Positions 9,257 through 17,389 of a stretch of DNA of 64,000 nt are shown one piece after another. Within the stretch, counting starts at the first letter, position 1. Every line of letters begins with the position of its first letter. The notes under the pieces were generated by a model, which saw only the letters and a program-made list of their open reading frames with translations, did not search any database and was not told the DNA's origin. The stretch is from Alkalibacillus silvisoli (GTDB lineage: Bacteria > Bacillota > Bacilli > Bacillales > Alkalibacillaceae), in assembly GCF_039521975.1 (NCBI RefSeq), contig NZ_BAAACZ010000029.1, positions 72,293 through 136,292 on the forward strand. The letters are read 5' to 3'. Made by a program: the position numbers and the translations under genes.

Positions 9257-9799
9257 TTAAGGAGACTGTACTAATATATCATAATTGTTCTTTGATTTTT
9301 CTACAATACATTTTTTTGGTGCTTTAATAAAGAACGATAAAATCAGCCAATCCGTTAATGAAATTCCAATATGAATAGATGCAAAAACGATTAAGATCGG
9401 GTAAAATGTCGGAAACGCAAGTGCACCAACTAATAAAGGTAATGTAATCACTAATGTTGGTGCTAAGATCATAATGATAGATGTGCGTTTAGACAAACTT
9501 GACCTTACGTTTAGTTTCAATAAAGGAATATATTTATACTTAAAGTACCATTTTAACTTAAATTCTTTTCTTGTAAAAGCAATTGGAAACGCATGTGCTA
9601 ATTTATGCAAAATTGGTAAAATCAAAAGCCCTAGTAACACTTGCCAAAAAACTGGGTCATGTAATAGAACATTTTGGTGTAAAATTGAAAATGGTATAAA
9701 TAAAACAATAAATGAAATAATGCCAAGAAAGATTGATAGGATCAAAAGTCGATTTTGACCGAATTCTTTTGAAATGTTAACTGTTTTCCAGCAAGTCAT
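9257..9799 (-). CDS. DUF3267-like membrane protein, possible metalloprotease relative
   Basis: A 180-residue protein with four hydrophobic segments (about 19-42, 50-66, 108-128, 132-158). The centre holds HKLAHAFP, an HxxxH arrangement like that of DUF3267/zincin-like membrane proteins, but with lysine where a catalytic glutamate would be expected, so activity is uncertain. B. subtilis has a DUF3267 gene near prsA and scoC (from memory), which supports the call. ATG follows GGAGG. The ribosome site and conserved position make it a real gene. Confidence 0.6.
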   Translation of the reverse strand: MTCWKTVNISKEFGQNRLLILSIFLGIISFIVLFIPFSILHQNVLLHDPVFWQVLLGLLILPILHKLAHAFPIAFTRKEFKLKWYFKYKYIPLLKLNVRSSLSKRTSIIMILAPTLVITLPLLVGALAFPTFYPILIVFASIHIGISLTDWLILSFFIKAPKKCIVEKSKNNYDILVQSP

Positions 9800-9920
9800 A
9801 CTAGGGCCTCCTTTTTTAGTCTGATCAGCGTCATTTACTATTAATTATGTTATTACAGAAGTGATAATACGCCTTACAGAGAAAAAATTCAACCCTTTTC
9901 TCAAAAAAACTCCTTAATCG

Positions 9921-10448
9921 TCAATATTCCTCACGAATGCTAGCAATAGAACGGTCTAAAATCTCCAAGTAATCTTCACCATAGATCTCTTTAACAATTG
10001 CTTCTAGGTCTTGAAATTCAGGAAACCGTCCGTACAGATCCTTTAAAGGCAAAGAAGCTTGCATGACTGTATTTTTATCGGTTCCTTTAGCATGGGCTTG
10101 CATGGTATCTTCAAATAATCGCTTACCTTTCTCAGTTAATTCGACATACGTATTGCGTTTGTCTTCTTCGCGTTTTGAGAAAGTCAGTAACTCACGCTCC
10201 TCTAGTTTTTTCGAGAAGTTGAATGCTGTAGATACGTGCATGATGCCGAACTTAGAAATCTCTGATACGCTCGCACCATTTAAGTGATAGCAGATCCATA
10301 AAATATGATGTTCGTTCAAGTTGAGATCAAATGGTTTGACCCATTTTTGCCAATCTTTTTCAATTTGTTTCCAAATGGCTTTAGATAATTGCGCCATTTT
10401 GTGTGAATATAGAATGGCTTCCTGTAGTGAATACGATTCTTTACTCAC
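9921..10448 (-). CDS. scoC: MarR-family transition-state regulator ScoC/Hpr
   Basis: A 175-residue winged-helix protein. It has the stretches ALxxSHKMAQLSKAIWK, LNLNEHHILWICY and GIMHVSTAFNFSKKLEER that characterise Hpr/ScoC, the Bacillus repressor of protease and sporulation genes. The DNA-recognition helix lies around residues 72-86. The length differs from the B. subtilis protein mainly in the tail. It stands between the DUF3267-like gene and the inserted betaine locus and has its own upstream region. Confidence 0.93.
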   Translation of the reverse strand: MSKESYSLQEAILYSHKMAQLSKAIWKQIEKDWQKWVKPFDLNLNEHHILWICYHLNGASVSEISKFGIMHVSTAFNFSKKLEERELLTFSKREEDKRNTYVELTEKGKRLFEDTMQAHAKGTDKNTVMQASLPLKDLYGRFPEFQDLEAIVKEIYGEDYLEILDRSIASIREEY

Positions 10449-10557
10449 ATCAACGACTCCTTTTTTTGTAATTTTTTGATAATTTGTGAGCTAGTTTACC
10501 TTAAAATATAAGCTCTCTTCATGATTTTTAAATTATTGTACTCATATTTTAACATAG

Positions 10558-10604
10558 TATAAAAGAAAGAGTTGCAGGAATAAAATAAATTCTCCTACAA
10601 CTCT
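10558..10604 (-). terminator. Terminator after the GbsR-type regulator gene
   Basis: A 12-bp stem with one G-T pair (10568-10579 with 10593-10604) is followed on the minus strand by TTCTTTTA. It separates the regulator gene from scoC. Confidence 0.85.
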
Positions 10605-10611
10605 TAACGGA

Positions 10612-11103
10612 TTAAAAATCATTATTATTAATATCATTAAATACATCTTCTAAGGCATCATGAAACCTGATCGCTTCTTTTAGTTTAGCACTAGTTTGTT
10701 GATCACTATGAAGTTCATCACTTTTTATATTTTCTTCTATTTGTTTAAGGCTTGACTTTTGTCGGTCAATGGCATCTAGCCAACGATTAACGTAAGCTTT
10801 CATAAACTGACCAAATAAATCTTTCTCCGCTTGATAAAGGTCCTTTCTTGCACCCTTTTTCCACACCCGTTCCACTAGGTTGTAATCTAGTAATGTTCGA
10901 ATAGAATTACTCATTGCTGTTTTACTTTTTCCTAGTGAATTTTTCATATCATCCAATGTCATCGGTTCATCACTTAAATAGAGGATAACAAACAGTTGGG
11001 ATTCTGTTGTGTTTAATGAAAACATCTCCAATGTCTTAGAGAACTCACTAATCATATTATGATGAAAGTGATCTAATGCTTCTTCGCTTTGTCTCGTCTG
11101 CAT
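10612..11103 (-). CDS. GbsR/OpcR-type regulator of betaine uptake
   Basis: A 163-residue protein with a winged-helix domain (about 30-95; the recognition part reads SLGKSKTAMSNSIRTLLDYNLVER) and a helical C-terminal region, as in the GbsR/OpcR branch of MarR-like regulators. In B. subtilis such proteins repress choline/betaine genes and sense choline or related ligands. Here it is divergent from an opuA-type operon, so control of that operon is the natural inference. It sits with the operon as one inserted block between scoC and yhaH. The ligand cannot be told from sequence. Confidence 0.82.
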   Translation of the reverse strand: MQTRQSEEALDHFHHNMISEFSKTLEMFSLNTTESQLFVILYLSDEPMTLDDMKNSLGKSKTAMSNSIRTLLDYNLVERVWKKGARKDLYQAEKDLFGQFMKAYVNRWLDAIDRQKSSLKQIEENIKSDELHSDQQTSAKLKEAIRFHDALEDVFNDINNNDF

Positions 11104-11277
11104 AAATGAACCTCCTTAGGCGTCTATAATCAATCTACACTAGTTGATTTCAAAAGGAAAATCTGATTTTCGAGAGTATTTCGGAGTATAATTGAGAAAT
11201 TGATAACATTTTGTCTAATAAGTTTGTTCAGTTTAAACTTTACGGAATATATGAAACTATGTCGCTCTATTTGTTGT

Positions 11278-11306
11278 TTGAATATTCCTTACAAAACTAC
11301 TATAGT
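11278..11306 (+). promoter_or_regulatory. SigA-type promoter of the opuA operon
   Basis: TTGAAT and TATAGT are separated by exactly 17 bp. Just downstream, AAGTGATT occurs three times within about 50 bp and an ATTGT...ACAAT dyad spans 11317-11338. These are candidate regulator-binding sites for the divergent GbsR-type protein. Confidence 0.75.
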
Positions 11307-11382
11307 TATAAAAGTGATTGTTACAAAGTGATTACAATTAAGTTCTTAGATTTAAAGTGATTGAGGAAAGAGGTGTAAACCA

Positions 11383-12579
11383 GTGCCTATTAAAGTCGAA
11401 AACTTATCGAAGATTTTCGGTAAAAAAACAAAAGAGGCAACTAAATTATTAGATGAAGGTTATTCGAAAGAAGAGGTACTAGAGAAAACGGGTTGTACAG
11501 TTGGGGTTAACCGTGCAACGTTTGAAGTAGAGGAAGGCGAAGTATTTGTTATTATGGGGCTTTCTGGAAGTGGTAAGTCAACTTTAGTACGCCTATTAAA
11601 TCGTTTAATCGAACCAACAGAAGGTAGCGTTGAAATCGACGGACAAAACTTAGCTACTATGAATAAGGAAGATTTACGTGAAATTCGCCGTACAAAAATG
11701 AGTATGGTGTTCCAAAAGTTTGCATTATTCCCATTTAGAACAGTATTAGAAAATGCAGAGTTCGGTTTAGAAGTACAGGGAATTGAAAAAGAGGAAAGAT
11801 CAGATAAAGCAAAAGAAGCTTTAGAGTTAGTTGGTTTAGGTGGTTATATTAACCAGTATCCTAACCAATTATCTGGTGGTATGCAACAACGTGTTGGTTT
11901 AGCTCGTGCATTGACTAATAACCCGGAAGTTCTATTAATGGACGAGGCGTTCTCTGCATTAGACCCACTAATTCGTAAAGATATGCAAGATGAATTACTA
12001 GATTTACAAGAATCAATGAAGAAAACAATCATCTTCATTACACACGATTTAGATGAAGCATTACGTATTGGTGATCGTATCGCGTTAATGAAAGACGGTT
12101 CTATTGTACAAGTCGGTTCACCAGAAGAAATCTTAATCAACCCAGCGAATGATTATGTTGAGAAGTTCGTTGAAGATGTTGACCGTTCTAAAGTCTTAAC
12201 TGCTGATAAAATTATGAAGCGTCCAGAGACGGTTGACTTTGATAAGCATGGACCACGTGTAGCATTAGAGAGAATGCGTGAACAAGGACTGTCTTCAATC
12301 TTTGTAACGGACCGTTCGCGTAATCTAAAAGGTTATGTAACAGCAGAGGATGCTAGACAAGCACGTGAGAAAGGGATTGGTCAGTTAAGTAAAATTATTA
12401 AGACTGAAATTCCTACAGTTGATTTAGATACTAGTATTCAAGATATTTTCAATATTATTCATGACTCTCCAATTCCAGTTGCTGTTACAGAAGACGGAAA
12501 ACTACGAGGCGTGATCGTTAGAGGAGCAGTGATTGCAGCATTAGCTGATGGAAATGAGGTGAACGAAGATGGCGCTTGA
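11383..12579 (+). CDS. opuAA: Glycine betaine ABC transporter ATPase OpuAA
   Basis: A 398-residue ATPase with Walker A GLSGSGKST, signature LSGGMQQR, Walker B LLMDEA and an H-loop ITHDLDEA. Two CBS domains fill the last ~125 residues; in OpuA-type importers these sense ionic strength. The N-terminus carries the ProV/OpuAA extension before the P-loop. The GTG start follows AGAGGTG. The stop overlaps the permease start by 11 bp. It energises import of glycine betaine or related osmoprotectants. Confidence 0.93.
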   Translation: MPIKVENLSKIFGKKTKEATKLLDEGYSKEEVLEKTGCTVGVNRATFEVEEGEVFVIMGLSGSGKSTLVRLLNRLIEPTEGSVEIDGQNLATMNKEDLREIRRTKMSMVFQKFALFPFRTVLENAEFGLEVQGIEKEERSDKAKEALELVGLGGYINQYPNQLSGGMQQRVGLARALTNNPEVLLMDEAFSALDPLIRKDMQDELLDLQESMKKTIIFITHDLDEALRIGDRIALMKDGSIVQVGSPEEILINPANDYVEKFVEDVDRSKVLTADKIMKRPETVDFDKHGPRVALERMREQGLSSIFVTDRSRNLKGYVTAEDARQAREKGIGQLSKIIKTEIPTVDLDTSIQDIFNIIHDSPIPVAVTEDGKLRGVIVRGAVIAALADGNEVNEDGA

Positions 12580-13414
12580 TCGTATACCGAATATACCAGT
12601 TGCTGATGGGATTGACTGGTTTGTAGATCGAATTACTGAATGGTTTAGTTTTGTTTTTGAACCAATTAAATTAGTGCTTGGTTGGTTACTAGATACTTCT
12701 TCTGAATATCTAGCTGTAGTACCACCAATCATTATCATTTTATTAGTTGCGATTTTAGCATTTTTCTTAAGTGGTAAGAAATTTGGATTAGCAGCGTTCA
12801 CAATTATTGGTCTTATCTTTGTTCAAAACCAAGGATTGTGGGATGAGTTAGTATTTACATTTACCCTTGTGTTTTATGCCAGTTTAATTTCTGTTTTAGT
12901 TGGTATTCCGGTGGGTATATTAATGTCTAAGAGCAGAATAGCTGAAAAAATTATTACACCCGTGTTAGACTTTATGCAGACAATGCCTGCTTTCGTTTAT
13001 TTAATTCCAGCCGTTGCATTCTTTGGTATTGGAATGGTTCCAGGTGTATTTGCATCATTTATTTTCGCAACACCACCTGTAGTTAGATTTACGAACTTAG
13101 GTATTCGCCAAGTTTCTACAGAATTAGTTGAAGCATCAGATGCATTCGGTGCAACAGGTAATCAGAAGTTATTTAAAGTGGAGCTTCCAATGGCGAAACG
13201 TACAATTATGGCAGGTGTTAACCAAACAGTTATGTTATCACTATCAATGGTTGTCATTGCATCTATGATCGGTGCACCAGGCCTAGGTCGTGAAGTACTA
13301 TCAGCTCTACAACGTGCTGATGCTGGACCAGGTTTCGTAGCTGGTTTTGGTATTGTAATCCTTGCGATTATTATTGATCGCTTTACGCAAAACTTGAATA
13401 AAGAAAAGCATTAA
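12569..13414 (+). CDS. opuAB: Glycine betaine ABC transporter permease OpuAB
   Basis: A 281-residue permease with an amphipathic N-terminus, about six to seven membrane segments and the cytoplasmic EAA loop (EASDAFGATGNQKLFKVELP) of binding-protein-dependent permeases. It matches the OpuAB/ProW family in length and layout. The ATG overlaps opuAA and has GAGGTG upstream, pointing to translational coupling. It forms the membrane channel of the betaine importer. Confidence 0.93.
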   Translation: MALDRIPNIPVADGIDWFVDRITEWFSFVFEPIKLVLGWLLDTSSEYLAVVPPIIIILLVAILAFFLSGKKFGLAAFTIIGLIFVQNQGLWDELVFTFTLVFYASLISVLVGIPVGILMSKSRIAEKIITPVLDFMQTMPAFVYLIPAVAFFGIGMVPGVFASFIFATPPVVRFTNLGIRQVSTELVEASDAFGATGNQKLFKVELPMAKRTIMAGVNQTVMLSLSMVVIASMIGAPGLGREVLSALQRADAGPGFVAGFGIVILAIIIDRFTQNLNKEKH

Positions 13415-13419
13415 TGATT

Positions 13420-13463
13420 AAAGGAACTCCTTCTCTCTCCTTTATTAGGAGGGGGAAGTTCCA
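13420..13463 (+). other. Stem-loop between opuAB and opuAC
   Basis: GGAACT...TCTCTCCT pairs imperfectly with AGGAGGGGGAAGTTCC around a TTATT loop. No T run follows, so this is more likely an mRNA processing or stabilising element than a full terminator. It would let the binding-protein message be made in excess over the permease message. Confidence 0.55.
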
Positions 13464-13500
13464 ATAAACACATAATGAAGTGAAGGGGAGTTGTTTAAAC

Positions 13501-14439
13501 ATGTTACAATTAACATGGAAACGTTTAGGTTTAATCGCAGTACTAGCACTAACACTAGTTATTGCTGCTTGTGGTACTGATGATGAAGATGGTGGTGAAG
13601 AGCCAGAAGGTACAGAAGGTGAAGAAACTGAAGAAACTGCAGAAGGTGACATCGAGCATGAAGGTGAGCTTGAGCTAGTATACGTTGAGTGGGATACTGA
13701 AGTAGCTTCTACTCACGTAATTGGTCATGTATTAGAAGATTTAGGTTATGATGTTACATTAACACCATTAGATAACGCTGTTATGTGGCAAGCTGTAGCT
13801 AACGATGAAGCTGATGGTATGGTAGCTGCTTGGTTACCAGGTACTCATGGTGAACAGTATGAAGAAAATCAAGATAATTTAGTTGAACTAGGTCCTAACT
13901 TTGAAGGTGCTGCAATTGGTATCGTAGTACCTGAATATATGGACGTTGATTCAATTGAGGAATTAGATCAGTATGCTGATGAACTAGGTGAATCAATTAC
14001 TGGTATTGAGCCAGGTGCAGGTGTAGTTCAAGCTTCTGAGGACGCAGTTGAAACTTATGGTAACCTAGAAGGATGGAGCGTTGATACGTCTTCTTCTGGT
14101 GCAATGGCTACTGCTTTAGGTGAAGCTATTTCTAATGAAGAGCCAATCGCTGTAACGGGTTGGGACCCACATTGGAAGTTTGCTGAATACGACCTTAAGT
14201 ATCTAGAAGACCCAGAAATGGTTTTTGGTGAAGCTGAGACAATCGAAACAATGGTACGTGAAGGTCTAGAAGAAGATTTACCAGGTGCTTATCAAGTACT
14301 AGATAACTTCTTCTGGGAAGAAGATGAATTCAACGGTGTAATGGCTGAGATTCAAGATGGTGTAGACCCTGAAGAAGCAGCAGCTAACTTTGTTGAAAAT
14401 CATCCAGAATTAGTTGAAGAATGGACTAACGTTCAATAA
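13501..14439 (+). CDS. opuAC: Glycine betaine-binding lipoprotein OpuAC
   Basis: A 312-residue lipoprotein with a signal peptide ending at cysteine 24 (IAAC), a very acidic linker and one OpuAC domain. The domain order is lobe I first (YVEWDTE..., AWLPGTH with W111), then the hinge (PEYMDVDSIEEL), then the second half (GIEPGAG, EGWSVD with W192, TGWDPHWKF with W221). The three tryptophans match the aromatic betaine cage known for OpuAC. ATG 13501 follows AAGGGGAG; an earlier in-frame ATG at 13480 lacks a site. It is the external receptor of the OpuA importer. Confidence 0.93.
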   Translation: MLQLTWKRLGLIAVLALTLVIAACGTDDEDGGEEPEGTEGEETEETAEGDIEHEGELELVYVEWDTEVASTHVIGHVLEDLGYDVTLTPLDNAVMWQAVANDEADGMVAAWLPGTHGEQYEENQDNLVELGPNFEGAAIGIVVPEYMDVDSIEELDQYADELGESITGIEPGAGVVQASEDAVETYGNLEGWSVDTSSSGAMATALGEAISNEEPIAVTGWDPHWKFAEYDLKYLEDPEMVFGEAETIETMVREGLEEDLPGAYQVLDNFFWEEDEFNGVMAEIQDGVDPEEAAANFVENHPELVEEWTNVQ

Positions 14440-14478
14440 GTCAAAGAATTTTTCTAAGGTAGAGGAGTCTTAACTAAC

Positions 14479-15408
14479 ATGAACTTTAAAAAAGTTATGT
14501 TGTTATTAGTCATCTCATCTGTACTCGTGCTCGCTGCATGTGGTGCAGATGATGATGCTACTAATGATGACGCTACTAATGATAAAGACATAAATTACAG
14601 TGAAGCAGTTGATTATACAATTATTGGTATTGAACCAGGTGCCGGAATTACAGTTACGACAGAAAGAGCAATTGATCAAGAAGAGGGTTATGAAAGCTTA
14701 GCAGGTTGGAACTTAGAACAGCCTTCAACAACAGCAATGGTTACTGAACTTGAAGCAGCTATTGCTGATGAAGAGCCGATCATTGTAACAGGCTGGAACC
14801 CGCACTGGAAGTTTGCTCAGTTTCCGGATTTGAAATACTTAGATGACCCTAAAGGCATTTATGGTGAAGCAGAAAATATCGAAACTTTAGCTCGTCAAGG
14901 CTTTGAGGAAGATAATCCAGAAGCTTTCAAATTAATCGAACAGTTCTATTGGGATGTTGAAGACATGGAAGATATCATGTATGAATCCAGTGAAACTGGT
15001 GAGGATATTGATGACGTAGCAAGACAGTGGGTAGAAGATAACCAAGATCAAGTATCTGAATGGATTGAAGGTGTAGAAGAAGGTAATGGTGAAGAAGTAG
15101 AAATTGTTTCAACACCATGGGATTCTGAGCGTGCTTCTTCTGGTGTTTTAGCGGCTGTTTTAGAAGAGCATGGCTTTGATGTCACCGTTACACCTGTAGA
15201 TGTTGCAGTTGTTTTTGAATCTATCGCAAATGGTGATGGTGATGCAACTGTAGCAGCTTGGTTACCATTTACTCATGCTGATTTCTACGAAAGTGTAGAA
15301 GATGATGTCGTTCACTTAGGTGCCAACTTAGAAGGTGCTAAGATCGGACTAGTCGTACCTGAATATATGGGCATTGACTCCATTGAAGACCTGGAGCCAG
15401 CTGAATAA
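14479..15408 (+). CDS. Second OpuAC-type binding lipoprotein with swapped domain order
   Basis: A 309-residue lipoprotein (lipobox LAAC, C21) made of the same two halves as the gene before it but in reverse order. It starts with the GIEPGAG...GWN (W77)...TGWNPHWKF (W106) half and ends with the TPWDSERASS...AWLPFTH (W241)...VPEYMGIDSIEDL half. It is therefore a circular permutant, not a truncation, and all three cage tryptophans are present. It lies 39 bp after opuAC and before the operon terminator. Circular permutation is known among OpuAC proteins of different species (from memory); having both forms adjacent is notable. Ligand range is unknown. Confidence 0.88.
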   Translation: MNFKKVMLLLVISSVLVLAACGADDDATNDDATNDKDINYSEAVDYTIIGIEPGAGITVTTERAIDQEEGYESLAGWNLEQPSTTAMVTELEAAIADEEPIIVTGWNPHWKFAQFPDLKYLDDPKGIYGEAENIETLARQGFEEDNPEAFKLIEQFYWDVEDMEDIMYESSETGEDIDDVARQWVEDNQDQVSEWIEGVEEGNGEEVEIVSTPWDSERASSGVLAAVLEEHGFDVTVTPVDVAVVFESIANGDGDATVAAWLPFTHADFYESVEDDVVHLGANLEGAKIGLVVPEYMGIDSIEDLEPAE

Positions 15409-15419
15409 CTGTAACTTTA

Positions 15420-15458
15420 AACCTATTAAGGGGGATGGTCCTCTTGATAGGTTTTTTT
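15420..15458 (+). terminator. Terminator of the opuA operon
   Basis: AACCTATTAAG...GG pairs with CCTCTTGATAGGTT and is followed by seven T residues. It ends the four-gene operon. Confidence 0.88.
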
Positions 15459-15466
15459 CTTTAAGT

Positions 15467-15590
15467 AAATCGCCTGATTAATTGATAATCAGGCGATTTT
15501 TACAATAATCAGGCGAAATTCGAAATAATCGGGCGAAATCTATAATAATCAGGCGAACGCCCAATTAATTAAGCGTTCGCCTGATTTTGT
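15467..15590 (+). repeat. Phased intergenic repeat array A (GGCGA core, 20-bp period)
   Basis: The RGGCGA core starts at 15491, 15511, 15531 and 15551, exactly 20 bp apart, each preceded by ATAATC. The first copy is the right arm of a hairpin (15468-15499, 13-bp stem AAATCGCCTGATT). The last copy changes to AGGCGAACGC and pairs with GCGTTCGCCT across an AATTAATT-containing loop (15551-15583). The array lies between converging genes and contains no gene. The same array recurs near 26.1 and 32.1 kb. Confidence 0.9.
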
Positions 15591-15600
15591 TTCACTTCAC

Positions 15601-15972
15601 TTATCGAGTATAATTCTGTTCTTTAATCTTCTCTTCTAGTTCTTTGATACCTTCTTCAATTTGCAGTAAATGTTCTTGTAAGTTTTCTTGATGTGGCTCT
15701 ACAGTTTCCTTCCAGCTTTCAACAGATGTCTTAATATCTTGAGAAAGGTCTTTAAGTAATGCTGCACCTTCTTTAGATGTCCTTGTTAATTGGTTTTTAA
15801 GGTCTAAGCCATTTTCTTTAATTTCCTGTGTAATATCACGTAAGCGTTCGCTTTGATCTTTCATGCGGCCTCGCATTTCTTCACCTGATGATGGTGTTGT
15901 AAGAAGTGATACAGATGCCCCGACAACGCCACCAACTAATACTCCTAAAAATAACGATTTACCATTTGGCAT
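15601..15972 (-). CDS. yhaH: YtxH-domain protein YhaH
   Basis: A 123-residue protein with one glycine-rich hydrophobic segment near the start (LFLGVLVGGVVGASVSLL) followed by a TPSSGEEMRGRMKD motif and a long charged helix, the YtxH/gas-vesicle-like layout. YhaH of B. subtilis has this form and lies between scoC and hit. The function is unknown, though the family is linked to general stress. The ATG follows a GAAAGGGG site. Confidence 0.88.
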   Translation of the reverse strand: MPNGKSLFLGVLVGGVVGASVSLLTTPSSGEEMRGRMKDQSERLRDITQEIKENGLDLKNQLTRTSKEGAALLKDLSQDIKTSVESWKETVEPHQENLQEHLLQIEEGIKELEEKIKEQNYTR

Positions 15973-16090
15973 ACTTCATAACCCCTTTCGTTACCCTACT
16001 GCTATTATAACTTGTTTTCCCGATAATGTTTAGTGCTAATCTTCTGTTAAAATAATTCTTGTGTTGTGTAAGGAGTAAGTGTGTTCCTTG

Positions 16091-16510
16091 CTAAACTTCC
16101 TGTGCAATCGTCTGAGCGATTTCTTGAAGCTTTTCTGGTGTGTAATCATCACCGTGAACTTCCCATTGTGATTTGAACCCGTCATTGTCATCAAAGCGCG
16201 GTATTAAATGCAAGTGAATATGGAAAACGCTTTGATCAGCGAATGATCCATTATTGTTTAGAATGTTCAATCCTTTAGGTTTGTATGCCGCTTTAATACC
16301 ATTTGTGATCTTAGGTACTGCCTTAAATAACTGAGCAGCAGTGTCCTCATCTAGTTCAAACACATCCTGACAATGTTTCTTTGGAATGACTAATGTGTGT
16401 CCTTCTGTGACTTGGCTAATGTCTAAGAAAGCATAAACATGCTCATCCTCATACACTTTTGCTGATGGTATTTCACCGTCGATAATTTTACAAAAGATAC
16501 ATTCTGACAT
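16091..16510 (-). CDS. hit: HIT-family nucleotide-binding protein Hit
   Basis: A 139-residue protein of the histidine-triad family. It has the N-terminal zinc-type CIFCKI motif and the C-terminal triad HIHLHLIPR. Such proteins hydrolyse AMP-lysine or dinucleotide substrates; the cellular role in Bacillus is not settled. The reading frame stays open 62 codons further upstream, but ATG 16510 with AGGAGGATC upstream gives the normal MSECIFCKI start. It is divergent from ecsA, as in B. subtilis. Confidence 0.95.
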   Translation of the reverse strand: MSECIFCKIIDGEIPSAKVYEDEHVYAFLDISQVTEGHTLVIPKKHCQDVFELDEDTAAQLFKAVPKITNGIKAAYKPKGLNILNNNGSFADQSVFHIHLHLIPRFDDNDGFKSQWEVHGDDYTPEKLQEIAQTIAQEV

Positions 16511-16650
16511 GATGATCCTCCTAATATTTACTTTTATAAGTATTGTAACGTAATAGAATGTCGAATGTAAGAATAAAAGGTCTAAGCTATTAAATCTTAT
16601 GAAATTTTTGGTATGATAATAAGAGAGTGTAGAAAGAAAAGAGGGATAAC

Positions 16651-17388
16651 ATGAGTGAATTGTTAACGGTAAATGACCTCGTTGGTGGTTATACACAACA
16701 AAATGTCTTACACGGAATCTCTTTTGAAGTGAAAAAGGGTGAGGTCGTGGGCTTGATTGGTTTAAATGGTGCAGGTAAGAGTACAGCCATTAAACATATT
16801 ATCGGCTTAATGAATCCAAAAACGGGTTCGATTAATATTAATGGAAGAAGTATCGTTGAAGATTTGGAAAGTTATCGACGTGAGTTTGCTTATATACCTG
16901 AGATGCCGATGCTTTATGAAGAATTAACATTAGATGAGCATTTAAGGTTAACAGCGATGGCTTACGGAATTGATGAAGAAACGTATAACAAAAGAACAGA
17001 CTTCTTATTAAAAGAGTTTCATTTAGACAAGAAGCGCAAATGGTTTCCTGTTCATTTCTCTAAAGGGATGAGACAAAAGGTGATGATTATGTGTGCCTTT
17101 TTGGTTAAGCCTTCTTTATATATCGTCGATGAGCCGTTTGTTGGCTTAGATCCTCTTGGAATTCAATCGTATTTAGATACGATGAATGACATGAAAGAAC
17201 AGGGTGCAGGAGTCTTGATGTCGACACATATCTTAGCAACCGCTGAGAAATATTGTGATCGTTTTGTCATTATTCATCATGGTGAAATTCGTGCTTACGG
17301 GACATTAGATCATCTAAGAAGCGAATTCAAAATGCCAAATGCAAGCTTAGATGATATTTATGTACAATTAACAAAGGACGATGCTTAA
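16651..17388 (+). CDS. ecsA: ABC transporter ATPase EcsA
   Basis: A 245-residue ATPase with Walker A GLNGAGKST, signature-type FSKGMRQK and Walker B YIVDEP. Gene order (hit divergent, ecsB next) identifies EcsA. In B. subtilis the Ecs transporter is needed for regulated proteolysis through RasP, secretion and sporulation; the substrate is uncertain. The ATG follows AGAGGGA. The stop overlaps the possible upstream start of ecsB, so the pair is coupled. Confidence 0.93.
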   Translation: MSELLTVNDLVGGYTQQNVLHGISFEVKKGEVVGLIGLNGAGKSTAIKHIIGLMNPKTGSININGRSIVEDLESYRREFAYIPEMPMLYEELTLDEHLRLTAMAYGIDEETYNKRTDFLLKEFHLDKKRKWFPVHFSKGMRQKVMIMCAFLVKPSLYIVDEPFVGLDPLGIQSYLDTMNDMKEQGAGVLMSTHILATAEKYCDRFVIIHHGEIRAYGTLDHLRSEFKMPNASLDDIYVQLTKDDA

Positions 17389-17389
17389 G

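Noticed and set aside
15467..15590. CRISPR-like array
   Set aside because: Units are only 20 bp from core to core with short degenerate repeats, no spacers of usual length and no cas genes; same for arrays B-E.
16511..16696. N-terminal extension of Hit by 62 residues
   Set aside because: It overlaps ecsA and its leader; the ATG after AGGAGGATC gives the normal HIT start.
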